Shown in pieces: positions 50,487 through 56,659 of a stretch of 56,659 nt of DNA (position 1 is its first letter; every line of letters starts with the position of its first letter). The stretch is from Fibrobacter sp. (GTDB lineage: Bacteria; Fibrobacterota; Fibrobacteria; Fibrobacterales; Fibrobacteraceae), in assembly GCF_017545445.1 (NCBI RefSeq), contig NZ_JAFWOM010000074.1, positions 1 through 56,659 of the forward strand, given 5' to 3'. The position numbers were made by a program, and so were the translations under genes. Below the pieces are notes generated by a model. The model was not told where the DNA came from, made no database searches, and was given only the letters and a program-made list of their open reading frames with translations.

Positions 50487-51105
50487 TAAGAGTACCTTTT
50501 TCACGAGTAAAAACCGAGCCGCACGCAACATGGGTTCCGGCAGGAACCTCAGCAAGAGTTTCTACAACGGCATTGCAATCCACATGTGAATATTCACCAA
50601 CGGTCGCATTGTGACGGATGACAGCGCCACTGGCAACAAACGACGCCCCGCCGATAACAGCTCCAGTTTGAATAGTCGCAAGGGGTTCTACGCAGCACCC
50701 CTTCTGGAGTTTTGCGGACGGACTTACATAAGCAGTCGGATGAATTAATGTCGCCAGAGAAAAGCCATTAGCAAGCAGCTGTTCCGTAAGCTTGCGACGA
50801 AGAGCCGGGTTGCCAATAGCAACGAATCCAAACCGGAAATTGGTAGCGAATCGTTCGATGTCAGAGAGCGAACCGATTACGTGATTGCATTTCGAAACAA
50901 CACCATCGCCCTGTTCTTCGCAAAGATCAGCACCTGTCGTTTTAAGAAAAGAGTCGTCAAGGAAAGCTATACGGTCGAAAGCACCCATAGATTTGGCAAT
51001 TTCCGCCGCCATCACGCCGTATTGACCAGCACCGAGAACAAGAAGATCGCCTTTTCCAAGCGAACCATCCGCTGCTTTCGGAGTTGGATTCTCGTCGTTT
51101 CGCAC
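50479..51105 (-). CDS. NeuD/PglD-type sugar acetyltransferase
   Basis: 208 residues. A Rossmann-like half (DLLVLGAGQYGVMAAEIAKSMGAFDRIAFLDD) precedes a hexapeptide beta-helix (IHPTAYVSPSAKLQKGCCVEPLATIQTGAVIGGASFVASGAVIRHNATVGEYSHVDCNAVV). PglD-type enzymes N-acetylate UDP-4-amino sugars, here probably the donor used by the adjacent initiating transferase. It begins with GTG behind a GAGGG site and is the first gene of the operon; overlaps the next gene by eight bases. Confidence 0.87.
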   Translation of the reverse strand: MRNDENPTPKAADGSLGKGDLLVLGAGQYGVMAAEIAKSMGAFDRIAFLDDSFLKTTGADLCEEQGDGVVSKCNHVIGSLSDIERFATNFRFGFVAIGNPALRRKLTEQLLANGFSLATLIHPTAYVSPSAKLQKGCCVEPLATIQTGAVIGGASFVASGAVIRHNATVGEYSHVDCNAVVETLAEVPAGTHVACGSVFTREKGTLNA

Positions 51106-51323
51106 TTACCGCAACCCTCGGTTTTACTCTAGCCATTTTTGTATGTCTTAGGCCGCAGTTTGCGGTTTTTTACATAGAAAAAATAGCCAGAAATGGAACA
51201 TTTTCGTAAATATTAGTAAAAATTTCGTAGGTTGTGAAGGGCTATGGCCTATAAAGTGACTCGAATCATACGCAAACGAATACGGCTTCAATGGGATTTT
51301 TGAGGCCGATTGGACCTGCCGAT
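51106..51323. promoter_or_regulatory. Leader region of the polysaccharide operon
   Basis: 218 bases without a gene. A hairpin CCGCA-GTT-TGCGG near 51153-51165 is followed on the plus strand by TTTTTT; on the minus strand it lies about 50 bases before the first gene and may be a leader hairpin. The sequence around 51170-51240 is AT-rich (TAAATATTAGTAAAAATTTCG), suitable for a promoter, but no clean -35/-10 pair is visible. Confidence 0.35.
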
Positions 51324-51680
51324 CTACTTTTTTATGACCTTTATAAAGCCTTTTTTCTCAGTATCCAAAAGCGCTCTTTGCACGTAGCTCAGCCCTTTGG
51401 ATTTTTCGGCAGCTTGAGCTTGTGTCCGGAGAGCTAGTTCATTTTGCAGCAATGTTTCAAATTTCGACATAAGTTCAGTTGCTGTGCAACCGAAAGCATC
51501 AGCGAGGTCACAGAACGATTTCAAAGAAAAGTTGCGTTTGCCTTTTGCGATTAGCCCAATATGCTGACGGCTAATTCCACTTTCCAGCGCAAGTCTCTTT
51601 TTAGTCGTAGATGTATCTCTCAACATCTGCGCCAATAGTTCAACTTCCGCTTTCTGGATGACTTCAATGTCATAACGCAT
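51324..51680 (-). CDS. Small XRE-type helix-turn-helix regulator
   Basis: 118 residues. An HTH of the Cro/C1 type covers about 14-70 (LAQMLRDTSTTKKRLALESGISRQHIGLIAKGKRNFSLKSFCDLADAFGCTATELM); the remainder is a charged helix. It lies directly upstream of the polysaccharide operon in the same direction, so regulation of that operon is possible. No ribosome binding site; TAAAAT lies six bases before the ATG. Confidence 0.82.
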   Translation of the reverse strand: MRYDIEVIQKAEVELLAQMLRDTSTTKKRLALESGISRQHIGLIAKGKRNFSLKSFCDLADAFGCTATELMSKFETLLQNELALRTQAQAAEKSKGLSYVQRALLDTEKKGFIKVIKK

Positions 51681-51686
51681 TTTTCA

Positions 51687-51692
51687 ATTTTA
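51687..51692 (-). promoter_or_regulatory. -10 box six bases before the XRE-gene ATG: candidate leaderless promoter
   Basis: Minus strand TAAAAT-6 bases-ATG, no ribosome binding site. Confidence 0.45.
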
Positions 51693-51948
51693 TGAAGAAT
51701 ATTCAAAAACACGTGCAAACAATAGTTTCCATTTTTTAGGGCTCACGAAATTAGACGACTTTCGAGAAAATCGGAACCGAGCCTATTATTAGTTTGTAAG
51801 AAATTCATTATTGCTGAAAATTTAGGTATATCATTTCCCTTTTTTACACCATTTTGGGGCAATTGGGCATTCGTAAGTACCTTCTTTTTGGGAAAAAACG
51901 ATAAATAAAATTCACAATTGATTTCTTTTAATTACATTTCTTTTTCAA

Positions 51949-53121
51949 ATGATTAAAGACGAGAAATATATACTGGTTGATAGCGAAGAATCGCTCGCGA
52001 ACTTGCTTCTGGATTTGGAGCAGTACGACATGGCCGCGGTCGATACCGAAGCGGATTCCATGTACCATTACACGGCTCGTCTCTGCCTCATCCAGATTAC
52101 CATTGGCGAGCATCATTATATAGTAGATCCGCTGTGTGGGCTGGACCTTGCGCCACTGTTCAAAGCCCGCGCCATGCAGACGCTAATTTTCCATGGCGCA
52201 GATTACGACCTCAGACTGTTGTGGCAGACCTACGGTTTTTCGCCGAAAAGTATTTTCGATACGATGCTCGCCGCAAAGCTTTTGGGCGAACAGCATCTTG
52301 GGCTTGCCGACTTGGTCAAGGAATATTTTGGAGACGAACTCAAAAAAGAGAACCAGAGAGCCGACTGGACCATTAGACCGCTTTCGCTGGATATGTGCGA
52401 ATACGCCATCCACGATACATTCTACCTTCATGAACTTTGTGCGATTTTAGCGGAAAAACTGCAACAGGCTGGCCGCATGAGCTGGCTCACCGAGCAGTGC
52501 AACGCGCTTATCGAACACGCAAAGCACCCGAATACACCCAAGAAGGATCCGTGGCGAATCACGGGGTCGAGTATCTGCGGTCCACGTGCACTGAACATTC
52601 TCAAGCATTTGTGGGAATGGCGAGAAAAACAGGCCGAAGAATTGGACCGCCCGCCTTACAAGGTCATGCAGGCAGAACTGATGCTCGCAATTGTCAATGC
52701 ACAGCAATCGCATTTCCCGGAAGTTGACGAGAAGTTCCTGCCCAAGCTTCCCCGCAACTTCAAAGGCGACCGTCTAGAGTCGTTCCTCAACATGTTGCGT
52801 ACGGCAGTCGCCGTTCCCGAAAGCGAATGGCCCATGCGGCTCCCCAAGGCTCCACCACCGCCGGTCATCCCGCATTCAGACTTGCTCAACGCGCTCAAGA
52901 CATGGCGTGACGAAAAAGCCGAAGAGTTGAAAATCGACGCGGCGCTCCTTGCGAACAAGGCGCAGTTGATTTGGCTTGCAGCCCCTGGCGACCTTCCGTG
53001 GGAAACTCGTTACGAAGAAGCGCACTTGATGCACTGGCAGCAGAGCATTTGGAGCGAAATTCTGCGAGACAAATTGCCTACGGCAAAGCGCATCGGCGAC
53101 GATTCGAGCGACGAAGAGTAA
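51949..53121 (+). CDS. rnd: Ribonuclease D
   Basis: 390 residues. The DEDDy exonuclease motifs are present: MAAVDTEADS (Asp32, Glu34), FHGADYDLRLL (about 81-91) and CEYAIHDTFYLHEL with the Tyr/Asp of motif III. A first HRDC-type helical domain (~200-285: REKQAEELDRPPYKVM) and a second (~310-370) follow. RNase D trims tRNA 3' ends. There is no Shine-Dalgarno; TACATT lies ten bases before the ATG, so the leader would be very short. Confidence 0.93.
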   Translation: MIKDEKYILVDSEESLANLLLDLEQYDMAAVDTEADSMYHYTARLCLIQITIGEHHYIVDPLCGLDLAPLFKARAMQTLIFHGADYDLRLLWQTYGFSPKSIFDTMLAAKLLGEQHLGLADLVKEYFGDELKKENQRADWTIRPLSLDMCEYAIHDTFYLHELCAILAEKLQQAGRMSWLTEQCNALIEHAKHPNTPKKDPWRITGSSICGPRALNILKHLWEWREKQAEELDRPPYKVMQAELMLAIVNAQQSHFPEVDEKFLPKLPRNFKGDRLESFLNMLRTAVAVPESEWPMRLPKAPPPPVIPHSDLLNALKTWRDEKAEELKIDAALLANKAQLIWLAAPGDLPWETRYEEAHLMHWQQSIWSEILRDKLPTAKRIGDDSSDEE

Positions 53122-53155
53122 AACAACGAAGAATCGTCAAGGACAAAGGAAATAA

Positions 53156-53740
53156 ATGGCAGCGTCCATCGTTATCGTAATTCTTGTTTTTTTGATTTTC
53201 GGAAGCAGTTCCATCGTGGAGTCCGTCTTGAAAATGCGCCGCATGAAAAAAGGCGACGACATCATCAAGGAGCCGTGGCAAGAGATCCATGACATTCCGG
53301 GCTATCACGATGCCAGAAACATCGCCGCATTTTATCCGCTCAAGGGCGAGCCGAATATCATGCCGATTCTTGAGGAACTCGCTATTGAAGGGCGCCTCCT
53401 CCTCCCTCGGTGCGAGGGTGACGGCATCATGAATTTTTACAAAATAGAGAACCTCAAGAAGGACTTGGTCAAGGGGCACTTTGGCATTATGGAACCTCGC
53501 GAAGGCCTTGAAAAGTTCGAGGGAGACATCCCTGTATTCTTGGTTCCCGGCGTAAAGTTCAATTGGGACGGAAGCAGGCAGGGGCACGGCAAGGGGTACT
53601 ATGATAGATACCTTGCAAAGTATCCGAATGCATTCAAAGCGGGCATCATGACTCCGGCGCAGCTTTCAAAGGAGCCGTTGGAACAGAAAGAAACCGACGT
53701 GAAGATGCACACGGTAATTGCTTGTAGAGAAAAGTACTGA
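53156..53740 (+). CDS. 5-formyltetrahydrofolate cyclo-ligase-like protein with N-terminal membrane helix
   Basis: 194 residues. The family signature is near the C terminus: VFLVPGVKFNWDGSRQGHGKGYYDRYLAKY, with PRCEGDGIMNFYKI upstream, matching the ATP/folate site. The normal start of the family (a basic Arg-rich helix) is replaced or preceded by MAASIVIVILVFLIFG, a clear hydrophobic helix at 3-17, followed by VLKMRRMKKGDD. The enzyme converts 5-formyl-THF to methenyl-THF. It follows rnd by 34 bases with a GGACAAAGGAAA site. Confidence 0.82.
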   Translation: MAASIVIVILVFLIFGSSSIVESVLKMRRMKKGDDIIKEPWQEIHDIPGYHDARNIAAFYPLKGEPNIMPILEELAIEGRLLLPRCEGDGIMNFYKIENLKKDLVKGHFGIMEPREGLEKFEGDIPVFLVPGVKFNWDGSRQGHGKGYYDRYLAKYPNAFKAGIMTPAQLSKEPLEQKETDVKMHTVIACREKY

Positions 53741-53742
53741 TA

Positions 53743-53812
53743 AACAACCGATCCCGGCACAGTGGCCGGGATGACAACAACAACCGATCCCGGCACAGTG
53801 GCCGGGATGACA
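53743..53812. repeat. Tandem pair of CCCGG palindromic repeats
   Basis: Two identical copies of ACAACCGATCCCGGCACAGT followed by GGCCGGGATGACA stand head to tail right after the cyclo-ligase stop. Each can form a hairpin (ATCCCGGC/GCCGGGAT). They are of the class at 15.65 and 31.7 kb and may act as terminators. Confidence 0.85.
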
Positions 53813-54072
53813 CATTGATAAGCACAGCGCGGCAGCTCAAAGCGGTGCGGCAGCAGAATGGCAATGCTAAAAGAATTCGCAAATTCTAAATTTGTAAGTC
53901 AGAAATTAAACTTCTGAGTTACGAGAATTAATGAGTCATCCTGAGCGGAAGGCGAAGCCTGTAGTCGAAGGATCCAGAGCATTATCTACTAATCATTTCT
54001 CTAATGACCAAAGACTAATGACCAATGACCATTCTCTAGTAACTAAAATCCTTTTTCACGGAGATTCACAAA
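53813..54072. other. Rest of the 332-base gap before the methyltransferase gene
   Basis: 53935-53976 is a GTCATCCTGAGCG...CGAAGGATCC repeat of the second dispersed class; 54003-54040 has ATGACCAA units, the reverse complement type of the GTGGTTA/GGTCATT repeats. No gene is seen. CACGGAG about 10 bases before the next ATG is its ribosome binding site. Confidence 0.5.
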
Positions 54073-55248
54073 ATGAGTTTCAATAATGACGATAGCCGTC
54101 GCGGTTTTGGCAACGATCGCAAGCGTAACTTTGGACGTACCGCACGCCCCACATTTGACGAAGCAAAGTTCAATCGCGAACACCCGGACGACGAACCGGT
54201 CCGCACAGAACGTCGCGAATTTAATAGCGAGCGTCGCGGAGGCATCGGAAGCCAGGCGCATCTCCGCCGTGACCGGGATGATTTTAAAAATCGCCCTAGC
54301 CGCTTCGCTAGTGAACGCAAAGACTTCGACTCGAATCGCGAACGCAATTTCGGCGGCGAACGCAGCGAACGTCGTGAATTTTCCGCTGACCGCCGCAGTT
54401 TCGAGGAACGTGCAGACCGCCGCTTCGACGACCGCCGCAGTTTCAATAGCGACCGCGCCGCACAAGATAACGTCGTACCCGCAGTCGGAGATGCCGATGC
54501 CGCACCGCAGGTCGCCGTCGGCGGCATCAAGGAAGTCGAAGAACTCCTGAATAAAACTCCGCTCCAAGTGCACCGCGTGCTCTTCATGCACAAGTCCGGC
54601 AACCCGAAACTCTACGAACTCCAGAAGCTCGCGAAACGTGCTCACGTGCATGTGCAGCAAGTCGATTCCAAGATTCTCGACAGCTACGCCCGCCCGAACC
54701 ACGGCGTTGTAGCCCTCATGAACGAGAAGGAACTCCTGAACTGGATGGACGTGCGCGAAGAATTTTTCAAGGCCCGCGATACCGGAGAAAAGAAGCTCAT
54801 CGCCGTGGCCACGAACATCGAAGACCCGCGCAACCTCGGCGCCTGCATCCGTAGCAGTCTCGCGTTGGGAGTTGACATTTTGCTTCTTCCCGCGAAGGGA
54901 ATGTGCGGCATCACGCCGAGCGTCGCCCGCACCTCTGCAGGAGCCCTCGAAAAGCTCCGCATCTGCCGTCCGGACAACCTCGAAGGCGCCATCGGCGAAC
55001 TCAAGATGGCCGGTTACCAGATTCTCGGGCTCGACGCAGACACCGAAACAAACCTCGCCGGATTCGACTTTGCCGACCACGTAGTGCTCGCCGTCGGTGG
55101 AGAAGACGTGGGTCTCCCCCCGTTCATCAAGAAGCAGTGCGATGCAGTGCTCCGTATCCCGATGAAGCCCGAAGCCCATTCCTATAACGCGTCCGTGGCA
55201 CTTTCCCTCGGTTTGTACGAATACGCCCGCTTGCGGATCAAAGCGTAA
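54073..55248 (+). CDS. SpoU (TrmH/RlmB) family RNA 2'-O-methyltransferase with Arg/Asp-rich extension
   Basis: 391 residues. Residues ~1-150 are a low-complexity Arg/Asp/Phe/Asn segment (RRDRDDFKNR, DRRSFNSDR), probably disordered and RNA-binding. A substrate-binding domain (~160-235: LQVHRVLFMHKSGNPKLYELQKLAKR) precedes the SPOUT knot with its three motifs: ATNIEDPRNLGACIRSS, VLAVGGEDVGLPP and HSYNASVALSLGLYEYAR. It methylates a ribose 2'-OH in rRNA or tRNA; the exact target is not predictable. A terminator follows at 55313-55353. Confidence 0.9.
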   Translation: MSFNNDDSRRGFGNDRKRNFGRTARPTFDEAKFNREHPDDEPVRTERREFNSERRGGIGSQAHLRRDRDDFKNRPSRFASERKDFDSNRERNFGGERSERREFSADRRSFEERADRRFDDRRSFNSDRAAQDNVVPAVGDADAAPQVAVGGIKEVEELLNKTPLQVHRVLFMHKSGNPKLYELQKLAKRAHVHVQQVDSKILDSYARPNHGVVALMNEKELLNWMDVREEFFKARDTGEKKLIAVATNIEDPRNLGACIRSSLALGVDILLLPAKGMCGITPSVARTSAGALEKLRICRPDNLEGAIGELKMAGYQILGLDADTETNLAGFDFADHVVLAVGGEDVGLPPFIKKQCDAVLRIPMKPEAHSYNASVALSLGLYEYARLRIKA

Positions 55249-55312
55249 TTGCCTTTTTTCGCAAAATTTTACAGCTGTTGTAAAGATGTAAACACAAACT
55301 ACATGTAAACTT

Positions 55313-55353
55313 AAATAAACGCACCTATTTAATTAGAGTGCGTTTATTTTTTT
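55313..55353 (+). terminator. Rho-independent terminator after the methyltransferase gene
   Basis: Arms AAATAAACGCAC (55313-55324) and GTGCGTTTATTT (55338-55349) form a 12-bp stem with a 13-base loop, followed by a T-run on the plus strand. Confidence 0.88.
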
Positions 55354-55383
55354 ATGAGATGGATAAGGAGTGTGGATTTTCTT

Positions 55384-56659
55384 ATGTTCAAAAAAATCAT
55401 TCTATCAAGTTGCTTCGCGGCAAGTTTATCTCTAGCACAGACCTACGACTTGCCTATCATTTTCGTTGATACCAAGAAGCAATGCCTTGACAACAAAGTC
55501 ACCGAAAAGATTCCCGCAACAATGAAGGTCTTGGACGGTGCAACAAACAACGTGGCCGACAGCGCCAAGGGAACCTTCTACGACATCGGCATCAAGGTCC
55601 GTGGCCAGTCTTCTGCCATGTTCCCCAAGCCCGGCTACAGCATCGAAGTTCGAGAATACAAAGACAAAGACACCTCCAGCGTCGATGTCAGCCTTTTCGG
55701 ACTCCCGCCCGCTGACGACTGGGTTTTGCACGGCCCTTACGTTGACAAGAGCATGTTGCGAAATTCCCTCGCCTACTGGCTCTTTAGGCAGGCCGGCCGC
55801 TACGCCCCGCGCACCAAGCACTTTGACCTATACATCAACGGCGTTTATCGCGGCGTCTATGTGCTTGTCGAAAAAATCAAACGCGGCAAGTACCGCGTGG
55901 ACATCAGCAAGCTCAAAGAAACTGATATCGCGGGTGACAGCCTTACCGGCGGCTACCTTTGGGCATTCGACAAAGTCGGCACCAACACTGGCGGCGGCGG
56001 CAGCAACAACCAGGGCGGTATCGAGGCCGAAGGTTTCAACACCTCCGACGGCTTGAACGTCATTTTGCACTACCCCAAGAAAGCGAACATCCAAAAGCAG
56101 CAGGAAGAATACCTGAAAAAATACTTGAACGATCTCGAAGCACTGTTCAAGAACGGCAAGAAAGGCGATGGATTCGAGAAATACGTCGATCTCGGTTCTG
56201 CTGTTGACTACGTGTTACACCAGGAAGTCACCAACAACGGCGACTCCTACTGGTGCAGCTTCTTCTTGCACAAGCCCAAAGATAAGGGAGGCAAGAACGG
56301 CAAGGAATTCAAGGAAGGTAAAGTGACCTTGGGTCCGCCGTGGGACTTCAACCTCGCCATGAGCAATGGCGGCATGATGGGCTATGGCGGAGGCAACAGC
56401 TGGCAAATTGAAAGCAAAGGCGGCGGCGGTGGCGGTTTCGGTGGCGGTTTCGGCGGCGGCGGCATGGGTAGCCTGAAAGCTCCGAACTGGCTCATTGGAC
56501 TGTGGAAGAGAAGCGATTACCAGGACGAACTGAAAAAGCGTTGGGCGGAACTCCGCAGCGGCGTGTGGCACACCAAGGTCATGGACGCATACCTAGATTC
56601 CATGAAGACTTACTTGACGAAAGCCGCCGACAGAAACTTCAAGCGCTGGCCGAACCTAG
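55384..56659 (+). CDS. Exported CotH-type spore-coat-kinase-like protein (3' end cut by window)
   Basis: An open frame of 425 codons runs off the window. From ATG at 55384 a signal peptide (MFKKIILSSCFAASLSLAQ) is followed by a CotH domain: YDIGIKVRGQSSAMFPKPGYSIEV, PADDWVLHGPYVDKSMLRNSLAYWLFRQAGRYAPRT, YINGVYRGVYVLVEKI, and VTLGPPWDFNLAMSN with the Asp expected of the kinase-like fold. A Gly-rich loop (GGGGGFGGGFGGG) lies near residue 345. CotH proteins are protein kinases in spore formers; in Fibrobacter and relatives secreted versions are common and unassigned. AAGGAG lies 14 bases upstream, rather far; in-frame GTG 12 bases earlier is an alternative start. Confidence 0.85.
   Translation, partial: MFKKIILSSCFAASLSLAQTYDLPIIFVDTKKQCLDNKVTEKIPATMKVLDGATNNVADSAKGTFYDIGIKVRGQSSAMFPKPGYSIEVREYKDKDTSSVDVSLFGLPPADDWVLHGPYVDKSMLRNSLAYWLFRQAGRYAPRTKHFDLYINGVYRGVYVLVEKIKRGKYRVDISKLKETDIAGDSLTGGYLWAFDKVGTNTGGGGSNNQGGIEAEGFNTSDGLNVILHYPKKANIQKQQEEYLKKYLNDLEALFKNGKKGDGFEKYVDLGSAVDYVLHQEVTNNGDSYWCSFFLHKPKDKGGKNGKEFKEGKVTLGPPWDFNLAMSNGGMMGYGGGNSWQIESKGGGGGGFGGGFGGGGMGSLKAPNWLIGLWKRSDYQDELKKRWAELRSGVWHTKVMDAYLDSMKTYLTKAADRNFKRWPNL

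Noticed and set aside
35282..51105. The polysaccharide locus considered as a prophage or integrative element
   Set aside because: No integrase, transposase, tRNA target site or phage structural gene is seen; all genes fit glycan synthesis.
54043..55179. Minus-strand open frame of 378 codons opposite the SpoU methyltransferase
   Set aside because: The plus-strand gene has all SPOUT motifs; the antisense frame is low-complexity Ala/Val/Phe sequence produced by the Arg/Asp codons of the other strand.

Overview
The window reads as chromosomal DNA from a Fibrobacter species (Fibrobacter succinogenes-like). The basis is the Fibrobacter-type paralogous domains (FISUMP modules with motifs such as MAENL, CPxGWxLP and VRCV), a TIGR02147-family protein, Ser-rich lipoprotein linkers, an OmpA protein with calcium-binding thrombospondin-3-like repeats, and the presence of LptD. 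No database could be searched, so all family names rest on recognised motifs.

Layout. 1-0.8 kb: ribosomal operon rpsF-rpsR-rplI (minus strand) with a clear promoter and short structured leader. 0.8-20.4 kb: envelope proteins and lipoproteins (two outer-membrane-type proteins, a duplicated-domain lipoprotein behind a TIGR02147 gene, two FISUMP lipoproteins, LptD, a PDZ protein, a KY-type transglutaminase-like protein) mixed with housekeeping genes (trpS, hisB, rodZ, maf). 20.6-23.7 kb: a candidate undescribed peptide-modification system. 23.9-31.7 kb: metal ABC permease, HAD phosphatase, dgt, a frameshifted gene, metallophosphatase, thyA. 31.8-35.1 kb: OmpA-family protein and radC. 35.5-51.1 kb: a surface polysaccharide locus, AT-rich in its centre, with 13 tightly packed minus-strand genes (initiating sugar transferase, NeuD-like acetyltransferase, epimerase, four GT4 glycosyltransferases, Wzy-like polymerase, Wzx-like flippase, pyruvyltransferase, FrhB-like Fe-S protein, two hexapeptide acyltransferases) facing a plus-strand MBOAT/SGNH O-acylation pair. 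51.3-56.7 kb: small XRE regulator, rnd, an unusual membrane-anchored 5-formyl-THF cyclo-ligase-like gene, a SpoU methyltransferase with an Arg/Asp-rich extension, and a CotH-type protein cut by the window end.

Most interesting system: at 20.6-23.3 kb a radical SAM/SPASM enzyme with a C-terminal TPR domain lies directly downstream of a 331-residue protein whose C-terminal half carries eleven exact KYGYPC hexapeptides plus four variants at 12-17 residue spacing, behind an N-terminal domain that resembles the chagasin/I42 protease-inhibitor fold. This looks like a RiPP precursor/maturase pair with a multi-core substrate. The genes are bounded by terminators and no exporter or protease is adjacent.

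Other notable signals: a candidate structured RNA with a three-way-junction pattern between the convergent parts of the polysaccharide locus; a second structured element with a terminator downstream of trpS; at least eight genes whose start codon sits 6-8 bases after a TAnnnT box with no Shine-Dalgarno sequence (candidate leaderless mRNAs); and dispersed palindromic repeats, some of which lie in frame inside polysaccharide genes and are translated.
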